DNA from: Amaranthus tricolor
Lineage: Eukaryota > Streptophyta > Magnoliopsida > Caryophyllales > Amaranthaceae
Assembly (NCBI RefSeq): GCF_026212465.1
Contig: NC_080053.1
Span: forward strand, 1,790,038-1,854,037
Reading direction: 5' to 3'
Length of the DNA: 64,000 nt
The position numbers and the translations under genes are program-made. Under the pieces are notes generated by a model. That model saw only the letters and a list, made by a program, of their open reading frames with translations, ran no database searches and was not told the origin of the DNA. How positions within the stretch are numbered: position 1 is the stretch's first letter; each line of letters opens with the position of its first letter. This document shows, piece after piece, positions 22,497 to 37,812 of this stretch.

Positions 22497-25400
22497 TTAG
22501 AATGAACAAGGATAATTGATCATTGAAGAATGAACGATGAAGAATGAACAAGGATCAATGATCAATAATGAATGAACGATGAATAATGAACAAGGATCAA
22601 TGATTAATGAAAAATGAACGATGAAGAATGAACAAGGATCAATGAGCATTGAAGAATGAACGATGAAGAATGAACAAGGATTAATGATCAATGAACAATG
22701 AACGATGAAGAATGAACGAGGATCAATGAGCATTGTAGAATGAACGATGAAGAATGTACAAGGATCAATCATGAATAATGAATGAACGATGAAGAATGAA
22801 TATGGATCATTAAAGAATGAACGATGAAGAATGAACAAGGATCAATGATCAATGAACAATGAACGATGAAGAATGAACCAGGATCAATGAGCATTGAAGA
22901 ATGAACGATTTAGAATGAACAAGAATCAATGATCATTGAAGATGGAACGATGAAGAATGAACAAGGATCAATGATCATTGAAGAATGAACGATGAAGAAT
23001 GAATATGGATCAATGATCATTAAAGAATGAACGATGAAGAATGAACAAGGATCAATGATCAATGAACAATGAACGATGAAGAATGAACCAGGATCAATGA
23101 GCATTGAAGAATGAACGATTTAGAATGAACAAGAATCAATGATCATTGAAGATGGAACGATGAAGAATGAACAAGGATCAATGATCATTGAAGAATGAAC
23201 GATGAAGAATGAATATGGATCAATGATCATTAAAGAATGAACGATGAAGAATGAACAAGGATCAATGATCAATGAACAATGAACGATGAAGAATGAACGA
23301 GGATCAATGAGCATTGTAGAATGAACGATGAAGAATGAACAAGGATCAATGATCAATAATGAATGAACGATGAAGAATGAACAAGGATCAATGATTAATG
23401 AACAATGAACGATGAAGAATGAACAAGGATCAATGAGCATTGAAGAATGAACGATGAAGAATGAACAAGGATCAATGATCAATGAACCATGAACGATGAA
23501 GAATGAACCAAGATCAATAAGCATTGTAGAATGAACGATGAAGAATTTACAAGGATCAATGATGAATAATGAATGAACGATGAAGAATGAACAAGGATGA
23601 ATGATCATTGAAGAATGAGCGATGAAGAATGAATATGGATCAATGATCATTAAAGAATGAAGGATGAAGAATGAACAAGGATCAATGATCATTGAAGAAT
23701 GAACGATGAAGAATGAACAAGGATCAATGATCAATGAACAATGAACGATGAACAATGAACCAGGATCAATGAGCATTGAAGAATGAAGGATTTAGAATGA
23801 ACAAGGATCAATGATCATTGAAGATGGAACGATGAAGAATGAACAAGGATCAATGATCATTAAATAATGAACGATTTAGAATGAACAAGGATAATTGATC
23901 ATTGAAGAATGAACGATGAAGAATGAACAAGGATCAATGATCAATAATGAATGAACGATGAAGAATGAACAAGGATCAATGATTAATGAACAATGAACGA
24001 TGAAGAATGAACAAGGATCAATGAGCATTGAAGAATGAACGATGAAGAATGAACAAGGATTAATGATCAATGAACAATGAACGATGAAGAATGAACGAGG
24101 ATCAATGAGCATTGTAGAATGAACGATGAAGAATGTACAAGGATCAATGATGAATAATGAATGAACGATGAAGAATGAACAAGGATCAATGATCAGTGAA
24201 GAATGAACGATGAAGAATGAATATGGATCATTAAAGAATGAACGATGATGAATGAACAAGGATCAATGATCATTGAAGAATGAACGATGAAGAATGAACA
24301 AGGATCAATGATCAATGAACAATGAACGATGAAGAATGAACAAGGATCAATGAGCATTGAAGAATGAACGATGAAGAATGAACAAGGATCAATGATCAAT
24401 GAACAATGAACGATGAAGAATGAACAAGGATCAATGATCATTGAAGAATGAACGATGAAGAATGAACAAGGATCAATGATCAATGAACAATGAACGATGA
24501 AGAATGAACCAGGATCAATGAGCATTGAAGAATGAACGATTTAGAATGAACAAGAATCAATGATCATTGAAGATGGAACGATGAAGAATGAACAAGGATC
24601 AATGATCATTGAAGAATGAACGATGAAGAATGAATATGGATCAATGATCATTAAAGAATGAACGATGAAGAATGAACAAGGATCAATGATCAATGAACAA
24701 TGAACGATGAAGAATGAACGAGGATCAATGAGCATTGTAGAATGAACGATGAAGAATGAACAAGGATCAATGATCAATAATGAATGAACGATGAAGAATG
24801 AACAAGGATCAATGATTAATGAACAATGAACGATGAAGAATGAACAAGGATCAATGATCAATGAACCATGAACGATGAAGAATGAACCAAGATCAATAAG
24901 CATTGTAGAATGAACAATGAAGAATGTACAAGGATCAATGATGAATAATGAATGAACGATGAAGAATGAACAAGGATGAATGATCATTGAAGAATGAGCG
25001 ATGAAGAATGAATATGGATCAATGATCATTAAAGAATGAAGGATGAAGAATGAACAAGGATCAATGATCATTGAAGAATGAACGATGAAGAATGAACAAG
25101 GATCAATGATCAATGAACAATGAACGATGAACAATGAACCAGGATCAATGAGCATTGAAGAATGAAGGATTTAGAATGAACAAGGATCAATGATCATTGA
25201 AGATGGAACGATGAAGAATGAACAAGGATCAATGACCATTAAAGAATGAACGATTTAGAATGAACAAGGATAATTGATCATTGAAGAATGAACGATGAAG
25301 AATGAACAAGGATCAATGATCAATAATGAAAGAACGATGAAGAATGAACAAGGATCAATGATTAATGAACAATGAACGATGAAGAATGAACAAGGATCAA

Positions 25401-26744
25401 TGAGCATTGAAGAATGAACGATGAAGAATGAACAAGGATTAATGATCAATGAACAATAAACGATGAAGAATGAACGAGGATCAATGAGCATTGTAGAATG
25501 AACGATGAAGAATGTACAAGGATCAATGATGAATAATGAATGAACGATGAAGAATGAACAAGGATCAATGATCAGTGAAGAATGAACGATGAAGAATGAA
25601 TATGGATCATTAAAGAATGAACGATGATGAATGAACAAGGATCAATGATCATTGAAGAATGAACGATGAAGATTGAACAAGGATCAATGATCAATGAACA
25701 ATGAACGATGAAGAATGAACAAGGATCAATGAGCATTGAAGAATGAACGATGAAGAATGAACAAGGATCAATGATCAATGAACAATGAACGATGAAGAAT
25801 GAACGAGGATCAATGAGCATTGTAGAATGAACGATGAAGAATGAACGAGGATCAATGAGCATTGTAGAATGAACGATGAAGAATGTACAAGGATGAATGA
25901 TGAATAATGAATGAACGATGAAGAATGAACAAGGATCAATGATCATTGAAGAATGAACGATGAAGAATGAACATGGATCAATGATCATTAAAGAATGAAC
26001 GATGAAGAATGAACAAGTATCAATGATCATTGAAGAATGAACGATGAAGAATGAACAAGGATCAATGATCAATGAACAATGAACGATGAAGAATGAACCA
26101 GGATCAATGAGCATTGAAGAATGAACGATTTAGAATGAACAAGGATCAATGATCATTGAAGATGGAACGATGAAGAATGAATAAGGATCAATGATCATTG
26201 AAGAATGAATGATGAAGAATGAATATGGATCAATGATCATTAAAGAATGAACGATGAAGAATGAACAAGGATCAATGATCATTGAAGAATGAACGATGAA
26301 GAATGAACAAGGATCAATGTTCAATGAACAATGAACGATGAAGAATGAACCAGGATCAATGAGCATTGAAGAATGAACGATTTAGAATGAACAAGAATCA
26401 ATGATCATTGAAGATGGAACGATGAAGAATGAACAAGGATCAATGATCATTAAAGAATGAACGATTTAGAATGAACAAGGATAATTGATCATTGAAGAAT
26501 GAACGATGAAGAATGAACAAGGATCAATGATCAATGAACCATGAACGATGAAGAATGAACGAGGATCAATGAGCATTGTAGAATGAACGATGAAGAATGA
26601 ACAAGGATCAATGATCAATAATGAATGAACGATGAAGAATGAACAAGGATCAATGATTAATGAACAATGAAGGATGAAGAATGAACAAGGATCAATGAGC
26701 ATTGAAGAATGAACGATGAAGAATGAACAAGGATCAATGATCAA
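22497..26744 (+). repeat. Segmental duplication, right copy with empty insertion site
   Basis: This is the partner of the segment starting at 13125. It has the same block order and rare variants but no retrotransposon. The position equivalent to the insertion point is the ATTGT at 25819-25823, where the satellite reads straight through. Small differences from the left copy, such as the 84-bp step, show that the copies have diverged slightly. Confidence 0.75.
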
Positions 26745-29700
26745 TGAACCATGAACGATGAAGAATGAACCAAGATCAACGAGCATTGTAGAATGAACGA
26801 TGAAGAATGTACAAGGTTCAATGATGAATAATGAATGAACGATGAAGAATGAACAAGGATCAATGATCATTGAAGAATGAACGATGAAGAATGAATATGG
26901 ATCAATGATCATTAAAGAATGAACGATGAAGAATGAACAAGGATCAATGATCATTGAAGAATGAACGATGAAGAATGAACAAGGATCAATGATCAATGAA
27001 CAATGAACGATGAAGAATGAACCAGGATCAATGAGCATTGAAGAATGAACGATTTAGAATGAACAAGAATCAATGATCATTGAAGATGGAACGATGAAGA
27101 ATGAACAAGGATCAATGATCATTGAAGAATGAACGATGAAGAATGAATATGGATCAATGATCATTAAAGAATGAACGATGAAGAATGAACAAGGATCAAT
27201 GATCAATGAACAATGAACGATGAAGAATGAACCAGGATCAATGAGCATTGAAGAATGAACGATTTAGAATGAACAAGAATCAATGATCATTGAAGATGGA
27301 ACGATGAAGAATGAACAAGGATCAATGATCATTGAAGAATGAACGATGAAGAATGAATATGGATCAATGATCATTAAAGAATGAACGATGAAGAATGAAC
27401 AAGGATCAATGATCAATGAACAATGAACAAGGATCAATGATCAATGAACAATGAACGATGAAGAATGAACGAGGATCAATGAGCATTGTAGAATGAACGA
27501 TGAAGAATGAACAAGGATCAATGATCAATAATGAATGAACGATGAAGAATGAACAAGGATCAATGATTAATGAACAATGAACGATGAACAATGAACAAGG
27601 ATCAATGAGCATTGAAGAATGAACGATGAAGAATGAACAAGGATCAATGATCAATGAACCATGAACGATGAAGAATGAACCAAGATCAATAAGCATTGTA
27701 GAATGAACGATGAAGAATTTACAAGGATCAATGATGAATAATGAATGAACGATGAAGAATGAACAAGGATGAATGATCATTGAAGAATGAGCGATGAAGA
27801 ATGAATATGGATCAATGATCATTAAAGAATGAAGGATGAAGAATGAACAAGGATCAATGATCATTGAAGAATGAACGATGAAGAATGAACAAGGATCAAT
27901 GATCAATGAACAATGAACGATGAACAATGAACCAGGATCAATGAGCATTGAAGAATGAAGGATTTAGAATGAACAAGGATCAATGATCATTGAAGATGGA
28001 ACGATGAAGAATGAACAAGGATCAATGATCATTAAAGAATGAACGATTTAGAATGAACAAGGATAATTGATCATTGAAGAATGAACGATGAAGAATGAAC
28101 AAGGATCAATGATCAATAATGAATGAACGATGAAGAATGAACAAGGATCAATGATCAATGAACAATGAACGATGAAGAATGAACCAGGATCAATGAGCAT
28201 TGAAGAATGAACGATTTAGAATGAACAAGAATCAATGATCATTGAAGATGGAACGATGAAGAATGAACAAGGATCAATGATCATTGAAGAATGAACGATG
28301 AAGAATGAATATGGATCAATGATCATTAAAGAATGAACGATGAAGAATGAACAAGGATCAATGATCAATGAACAATGAACGATGAAGAATGAACGAGGAT
28401 CAATGAGCATTGTAGAATGAACGATGAAGAATGAACAAGGATCAATGATCAATAATGAATGAACGATGAAGAATGAACAAGGATCAATGATTAATGAACA
28501 ATGAACGATGAAGAATGAACAAGGATCAATGAGCATTGAAGAATGAACGATGAAGAATGAACAAGGATCAATGATCAATGAACCATGAACGATGAAGAAT
28601 GAACCAAGATCAATAAGCATTGTAGAATGAACGATGAAGAATTTACAAGGATCAATGATGAATAATGAATGAACGATGAAGAATGAACAAGGATGAATGA
28701 TCATTGAAGAATGAGCGATGAAGAATGAATATGGATCAATGATCATTAAAGAATGAAGGATGAAGAATGAACAAGGATCAATGATCATTGAAGAATGAAC
28801 GATGAAGAATGAACAAGGATCAATGATCAATGAACAATGAACGATGAACAATGAACCAGGATCAATGAGCATTGAAGAATGAAGGATTTAGAATGAACAA
28901 GGATCAATGATCATTGAAGATGGAACGATGAAGAATGAACAAGGATCAATGATCATTAAAGAATGAACGATTTAGAATGAACAAGGATAATTGATCATTG
29001 AAGAATGAACGATGAAGAATGAACAAGGATCAATGATCAATAATGAATGAACGATGAAGAATGAACAAGGATCAATGATCAATGAACAATGAACGATGAA
29101 GAATGAACCAGGATCAATGAGCATTGAAGAATGAACGATTTAGAATGAACAAGAATCAATGATCATTGAAGATGGAACGATGAAGAATGAACAAGGATCA
29201 ATGATCATTGAAGAATGAACGATGAAGAATGAATAATGATCAATGATCATTAAAGAATGAACGATGAAGAATGAACAAGGATCAATGATCAATGAACAAT
29301 GAACGATGAAGAATGAACGAGGATCAATGAGCATTGTAGAATGAACGATGAAGAATGAACAAGGATCAATGATCAATAATGAATGAACGATGAAGAATGA
29401 ACAAGGATCAATGATTAATGAACAATGAACGATGAAGAATGAACAAGGATCAATGATCAATGAACCATGAACGATGAAGAATGAACCAAGATCAATAAGC
29501 ATTGTAGAATGAACAATGAAGAATGTACAAGGATCAATGATGAATAATGAATGAACGATGAAGAATGAACAAGGATGAATGATCATTGAAGAATGAGCGA
29601 TGAAGAATGAATATGGATCAATGATCATTAAAGAATGAAGGATGAAGAATGAACAAGGATCAATGATCATTGAAGAATGAACGATGAAGAATGAACAAGG

Positions 29701-31847
29701 ATCAATGATCAATGAACAATGAACGATGAACAATGAACCAGGATCAATGAGCATTGAAGAATGAAGGATTTAGAATGAACAAGGATCAATGATCATTGAA
29801 GATGGAACGATGAAGAATGAACAAGGATCAATGATCATTAAAGAATGAACGATTTAGAATGAACAAGGATAATTGATCATTGAAGAATGAACGATGAAGA
29901 ATGAACAAGGATCAATGATCAATAATGAATGAACGATGAAGAATGAACAAGGATCAATGATTAATGAACAATGAACGATGAAGAATGAACAAGGATCAAT
30001 GAGCATTGAAGAATGAACGATGAAGAATGAACAAGGATTAATGATCAATGAACAATAAACGATGAAGAATGAACGAGGATCAATGAGCATTGTAGAATGA
30101 ACGATGAAGAATGTACAAGGATCAATGATGAATAATGAATGAACGATGAAGAATGAACAAGGATCAATGATCAGTGAAGAATGAACGATGAAGAATGAAT
30201 ATGGATCATTAAAGAATGAACGATGATGAATGAACAAGGATCAATGATCATTGAAGAATGAACGATGAAGAATGAACAAGGATCAATGATCAATGAACAA
30301 TGAACGATGAAGAATGAACAAGGATCAATGAGCATTGAAGAATGAACGATGAAGAATGAACAAGGATCAATGATCAATGAACAATGAACGATGAAGAATG
30401 AACGAGGATCAATGAGCATTGTAGAATGAACGATGAAGAATGAACGAGGATCAATGAGCATTGTAGAATGAACGATGAAGAATGTACAAGGATGAATGAT
30501 GAATAATGAATGAACGATGAAGAATGAACAAGGATCAATGATCATTGAAGAATGAACGATGAAGAATGAACATGGATCAATGATCATTAAAGAATGAACG
30601 ATGAAGAATGAACAAGTATCAATGATCATTGAAGAATGAACGATGAAGAATGAACAAGGATCAATGATCAATGAACAATGAACGATGAAGAATGAACCAG
30701 GATCAATGAGCATTGAAGAATGAACGATTTAGAATGAACAAGGATCAATGATCATTGAAGATGGAACGATGAAGAATGAATAAGGATCAATGATCATTGA
30801 AGAATGAATGATGAAGAATGAATATGGATCAATGATCATTAAAGAATGAACGATGAAGAATGAACAAGGATCAATGATCATTGAAGAATGAACGATGAAG
30901 AATGAACAAGGATCAATGTTCAATGAACAATGAACGATGAAGAATGAACCAGGATCAATGAGCATTGAAGAATGAACGATTTAGAATGAACAAGAATCAA
31001 TGATCATTGAAGATGGAACGATGAAGAATGAACAAGGATCAATGATCATTAAAGAATGAACGATTTAGAATGAACAAGGATAATTGATCATTGAAGAATG
31101 AACGATGAAGAATGAACAAGGATCAATGATCAATGAACCATGAACGATGAAGAATGAACGAGGATCAATGAGCATTGTAGAATGAACGATGAAGAATGAA
31201 CAAGGATCAATGATCAATAATGAATGAACGATGAAGAATGAACAAGGATCAATGATTAATGAACAATGAAGGATGAAGAATGAACAAGGATCAATGAGCA
31301 TTGAAGAATGAACGATGAAGAATGAACAAGGATCAATGATCAATGAACCATGAACGATGAAGAATGAACCAAGATCAACGAGCATTGTAGAATGAACGAT
31401 GAAGAATGTACAAGGTTCAATGATGAATAATGAATGAACGATGAAGAATGAACAAGGATCAATGATCATTGAAGAATGAACGATGAAGAATGAATATGGA
31501 TCAATGATCATTAAAGAATGAACGATGAAGAATGAACAAGGATCAATGATCATTGAAGAATGAACGATGAAGAATGAACAAGGATCAATGATCAATGAAC
31601 AATGAACGATGAAGAATGAACCAGGATCAATGAGCATTGAAGAATGAACGATTTAGAATGAACAAGAATCAATGATCATTGAAGATGGAACGATGAAGAA
31701 TGAACAAGGATCAATGATCATTGAAGAATGAACGATGAAGAATGAATATGGATCAATGATCATTAAAGAATGAACGATGAAGAATGAACAAGGATCAATG
31801 ATCAATGAACAATGAACGATGAAGAATGAACCAGGATCAATGAGCAT
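24541..31847 (+). repeat. Segmental duplication, offset 4,599 bp
   Basis: Blocks at 24541, 25255, 25572, 26130, 26466 and 27054 recur at 29140, 29854, 30171, 30729, 31065 and 31653, always 4,599 bp away. Shared private changes support common descent: AATGAAGGATGAAG at about 26671 and 31270, and GATCAACGAGC at about 26776 and 31375. The offset is 109.5 monomers, which reflects an embedded 7-bp indel. Confidence 0.75.
27264..29139 (+). repeat. 924-bp higher-order repeat pair (22 monomers)
   Basis: Markers at 27264, 28216 and 29140 define two tandem units. The second is 924 bp. The first is 952 bp because a 28-bp stretch (two 14-bp subunits) is duplicated at about 27405-27432. A third, diverging unit begins at 29140. 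The same arrangement recurs at 35335, 36259 and 37183. Confidence 0.8.
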
Positions 31848-34423
31848 TGAAGAATGAACGATTTAGAATGAACAAGAATCAATGATCATTGAAGATGGAA
31901 CGATGAAGAATGAACAAGGATCAATGATCATTGAAGAATGAACGATGAAGAATGAATATGGATCAATGATCATTAAAGAATGAACGATGAAGAATGAACA
32001 AGGATCAATGATCAATGAACAATGAACGATGAAGAATGAACCAGGATCAATGAGCATTGAAGAATGAACGATTTAGAATGAACAAGAATCAATGATCATT
32101 GAAGATGGAACGATGAAGAATGAACAAGGATCAATGATCATTGAAGAATGAACGATGAAGAATGAATATGGATCAATGATCATTAAAGAATGAACGATGA
32201 AGAATGAACAAGGATCAATGATCAATGAACAATGAACGATGAAGAATGAACGAGGATCAATGAGCATTGTAGAATGAACGATGAAGAATGAACAAGGATC
32301 AATGATCAATAATGAATGAACGATGAAGAATGAACAAGGATCAATGATTAATGAACAATGAACGATGAAGAATGAACAAGGATCAATGAGCATTGAAGAA
32401 TGAACGATGAAGAATGAACAAGGATCAATGATCAATGAACCATGAACGATGAAGAATGAACCAAGATCAATAAGCATTGTAGAATGAACGATGAAGAATT
32501 TACAAGGATCAATGATGAATAATGAATGAACGATGAAGAATGAACAAGGATGAATGATCATTGAAGAATGAGCGATGAAGAATGAATATGGATCAATGAT
32601 CATTAAAGAATGAAGGATGAAGAATAAACAAGGATCAATGATCATTGAAGAATGAACGATGAAGAATGAACAAGGATCAATGATCAATGAACAATGAACG
32701 ATGAACAATGAACCAGGATCAATGAGCATTGAAGAATGAAGGATTTAGAATGAACAAGGATCAATGATCATTGAAGATGGAACGATGAAAAATGAACAAG
32801 GATCAATGATCATTAAAGAATGAACGATTTAGAATGAACAAGGATAATTGATCATTGAAGAATGAACGATGAAGAATGAACAAGGATCAATGATCAATAA
32901 TGAATGAACGATGAAGAATGAACAAGGATCAATGATTAATGAACAATGAACGATGAAGAATGAACAAGGATCAATGAGCATTGAAGAATGAACGATGAAG
33001 AATGAACAAGGATTAATGATCAATGAACAATGAACGATGAAGAATGAACGAGGATCAATGAGCATTGTAGAATGAACGATGAAGAATGTACAAGGATCAA
33101 TGATGAATAATGAATGAACGATGAAGAATGAACAAGGATCAATGATCAGTGAAGAATGAACGATGAAGAATGAATATGGATCATTAAAGAATGAACGATG
33201 ATGAATGAACAAGGATCAATGATCATTGAAGAATGAACGATGAAGAATGAACAAGGATCAATGATCAATGAACAATGAACGATGAAGAATGAACCAGGAT
33301 CAATGAGCATTTAAGAATGAACGATTTAGAATGAACAAGAATCAATGATCATTGAAGATGGAACGATGAAGAATGAACAAGGATCAATGATCATTGAAGA
33401 ATGAACGATGAAGAATGAATATGGATCAATGATCATTAAAGAATGAACGATGAAGAATGAACAAGGATCAATGATCAATGAACAATGAACGATGAAGAAT
33501 GAACGAGGATCAATGAGCATTGTAGAATGAACGATGAAGAATGAACAAGGATCAATGATCAATAATGAATGAACGATGAAGAATGAACAAGGATCAATGA
33601 TTAATGAACAATGAACGATGAAGAATGAACAAGGATCAATGATCAATGAACCATGAACGATGAAGAATGAACCAAGATCAATAAGCATTGTAGAATGAAC
33701 AATGAAGAATGTACAAGGATCAATGATGAATAATGAATGAACGATGAAGAATGAACAAGGATGAATGATCATTGAAGAATGAGCGATGAAGAATGAATAT
33801 GGATCAATGATCATTAAAGAATGAAGGATGAAGAATGAACAAGGATCAATGATCATTGAAGAATGAACGATGAAGAATGAACAAGGATCAATGATCAATG
33901 AACAATGAACGATGAACAATGAACCAGGATCAATGAGCATTGAAGAATGAAGGATTTAGAATGAACAAGGATCAATGATCATTGAAGATGGAACGATGAA
34001 GAATGAACAAGGATCAATGATCATTAAAGAATGAACGATTTAGAATGAACAAGGATAATTGATCATTGAAGAATGAACGATGAAGAATGAACAAGGATCA
34101 ATGATCAATAATGAATGAACGATGAAGAATGAACAAGGATCAATGATTAATGAACAATGAACGATGAAGAATGAACAAGGATCAATGAGCATTGAAGAAT
34201 GAACGATGAAGAATGAACAAGGATTAATGATCAATGAACAATAAACGATGAAGAATGAACGAGGATCAATGAGCATTGTAGAATGAACGATGAAGAATGT
34301 ACAAGGATCAATGATGAATAATGAATGAACGATGAAGAATGAACAAGGATCAATGATCAGTGAAGAATGAACGATGAAGAATGAATATGGATCATTAAAG
34401 AATGAACGATGATGAATGAACAA
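31653..34423 (+). repeat. Segmental duplication, offset 6,160 bp (left copy)
   Basis: Two 210-bp units (31653 and 31863) and the blocks at 32073, 32829, 33326 and 34040 recur in order at 37813, 38023, 38233, 38989, 39486 and 40200, each exactly 6,160 bp away (440 subunits of 14 bp). A private GCATTTAAG variant at about 33311 is shared with about 39471. A few single-base changes, such as AATAAACAAGG at about 32627, are unique to this copy. Confidence 0.8.
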
Positions 34424-35334
34424 GGATCAATGATCATTGAAGAATGAACGATGAAGAATGAACAAGGATCAATGATCAATGAACAATGAACGATGAAGAA
34501 TGAACAAGGATCAATGAGCATTGAAGAATGAACGATGAAGAATGAACAAGGATCAATGATCAATGAACAATGAACGATGAAGAATGAACGAGGATCAATG
34601 AGCATTGTAGAATGAACGATGAAGAATGAACGAGGATCAATGAGCATTGTAGAATGAACGATGAAGAATGAACAAGGATCAATGATCAATAATGAATGAA
34701 CGATGAAGAATGAACAAGGATCAATGATTAATGAACAATGAAGGATGAAGAATGAACAAGGATCAATGAGCATTGAAGAATGAACGATGAAGAATGAACA
34801 AGGATCAATGATCAATGAACCATGAACGATGAAGAATGAACCAAGATCAACGAGCATTGTAGAATGAACGATGAAGAATGTACAAGGTTCAATGATGAAT
34901 AATGAATGAACGATGAAGAATGAACAAGGATCAATGATCATTGAAGAATGAACGATGAAGAATGAATATGGATCAATGATCATTAAAGAATGAACGATGA
35001 AGAATGAACAAGGATCAATGATCATTGAAGAATGAACGATGAAGAATGAACAAGGATCAATGATCAATGAACAATGAACGATGAAGAATGAACCAGGATC
35101 AATGAGCATTGAAGAATGAACGATTTAGAATGAACAAGAATCAATGATCATTGAAGATGGAACGATGAAGAATGAACAAGGATCAATGATCATTGAAGAA
35201 TGAACGATGAAGAATGAATATGGATCAATGATCATTAAAGAATGAACGATGAAGAATGAACAAGGATCAATGATCAATGAACAATGAACGATGAAGAATG
35301 AACCAGGATCAATGAGCATTGAAGAATGAACGAT

Positions 35335-37182
35335 TTAGAATGAACAAGAATCAATGATCATTGAAGATGGAACGATGAAGAATGAACAAGGATCAATGAT
35401 CATTGAAGAATGAACGATGAAGAATGAATATGGATCAATGATCATTAAAGAATGAACGATGAAGAATGAACAAGGATCAATGATCAATGAACAATGAACG
35501 ATGAAGAATGAACGAGGATCAATGAGCATTGTAGAATGAACGATGAAGAATGAACAAGGATCAATGATCAATAATGAATGAACGATGAAGAATGAACAAG
35601 GATCAATGATTAATGAACAATGAACGATGAAGAATGAACAAGGATCAATGAGCATTGAAGAATGAACGATGAAGAATGAACAAGGATCAATGATCAATGA
35701 ACCATGAACGATGAAGAATGAACCAAGATCAATAAGCATTGTAGAATGAACGATGAAGAATTTACAAGGATCAATGATGAATAATGAATGAACGATGAAG
35801 AATGAACAAGGATGAATGATCATTGAAGAATGAGCGATGAAGAATGAATATGGATCAATGATCATTAAAGAATGAAGGATGAAGAATGAACAAGGATCAA
35901 TGATCATTGAAGAATGAACGATGAAGAATGAACAAGGATCAATGATCAATGAACAATGAACGATGAACAATGAACCAGGATCAATGAGCATTGAAGAATG
36001 AAGGATTTAGAATGAACAAGGATCAATGATCATTGAAGATGGAACGATGAAGAATGAACAAGGATCAATGATCATTAAAGAATGAACGATTTAGAATGAA
36101 CAAGGATAATTGATCATTGAAGAATGAACGATGAAGAATGAACAAGGATCAATGATCAATAATGAATGAACGATGAAGAATGAACAAGGATCAATGATCA
36201 ATGAACAATGAACGATGAAGAATGAACCAGGATCAATGAGCATTGAAGAATGAACGATTTAGAATGAACAAGAATCAATGATCATTGAAGATGGAACGAT
36301 GAAGAATGAACAAGGATCAATGATCATTGAAGAATGAACGATGAAGAATGAATATGGATCAATGATCATTAAAGAATGAACGATGAAGAATGAACAAGGA
36401 TCAATGATCAATGAACAATGAACGATGAAGAATGAACGAGGATCAATGAGCATTGTAGAATGAACGATGAAGAATGAACAAGGATCAATGATCAATAATG
36501 AATGAACGATGAAGAATGAACAAGGATCAATGATTAATGAACAATGAACGATGAAGAATGAACAAGGATCAATGAGCATTGAAGAATGAACGATGAAGAA
36601 TGAACAAGGATCAATGATCAATGAACCATGAACGATGAAGAATGAACCAAGATCAATAAGCATTGTAGAATGAACGATGAAGAATTTACAAGGATCAATG
36701 ATGAATAATGAATGAACGATGAAGAATGAACAAGGATGAATGATCATTGAAGAATGAGCGATGAAGAATGAATATGGATCAATGATCATTAAAGAATGAA
36801 GGATGAAGAATGAACAAGGATCAATGATCATTGAAGAATGAACGATGAAGAATGAACAAGGATCAATGATCAATGAACAATGAACGATGAACAATGAACC
36901 AGGATCAATGAGCATTGAAGAATGAAGGATTTAGAATGAACAAGGATCAATGATCATTGAAGATGGAACGATGAAGAATGAACAAGGATCAATGATCATT
37001 AAAGAATGAACGATTTAGAATGAACAAGGATAATTGATCATTGAAGAATGAACGATGAAGAATGAACAAGGATCAATGATCAATAATGAATGAACGATGA
37101 AGAATGAACAAGGATCAATGATCAATGAACAATGAACGATGAAGAATGAACCAGGATCAATGAGCATTGAAGAATGAACGAT
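35335..37182 (+). repeat. 924-bp higher-order repeat pair, second occurrence
   Basis: Two tandem 924-bp units (35335-36258 and 36259-37182) are followed by a diverging third at 37183. They match the units at 27264, 28216 and 29140, about 8.04-8.07 kb upstream. This copy lacks the 28-bp internal duplication of the first occurrence. Confidence 0.8.
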
Positions 37183-37812
37183 TTAGAATGAACAAGAATC
37201 AATGATCATTGAAGATGGAACGATGAAGAATGAACAAGGATCAATGATCATTGAAGAATGAACGATGAAGAATGAATATGGATCAATGATCATTAAAGAA
37301 TGAACGATGAAGAATGAACAAGGATCAATGATCAATGAACAATGAACGATGAAGAATGAACGAGGATCAATGAGCATTGTAGAATGAACGATGAAGAATG
37401 AACAAGGATCAATGATCAATAATGAATGAACGATGAAGAATGAACAAGGATCAATGATTAATGAACAATGAACGATGAAGAATGAACAAGGATCAATGAT
37501 CAATGAACCATGAACGATGAAGAATGAACCAAGATCAATAAGCATTGTAGAATGAACAATGAAGAATGTACAAGGATCAATGATGAATAATGAATGAACG
37601 ATGAAGAATGAACAAGGATGAATGATCATTGAAGAATGAGCGATGAAGAATGAATATGGATCAATGATCATTAAAGAATGAAGGATGAAGAATGAACAAG
37701 GATCAATGATCATTGAAGAATGAACGATGAAGAATGAACAAGGATCAATGATCAATGAACAATGAACGATGAACAATGAACCAGGATCAATGAGCATTGA
37801 AGAATGAAGGAT

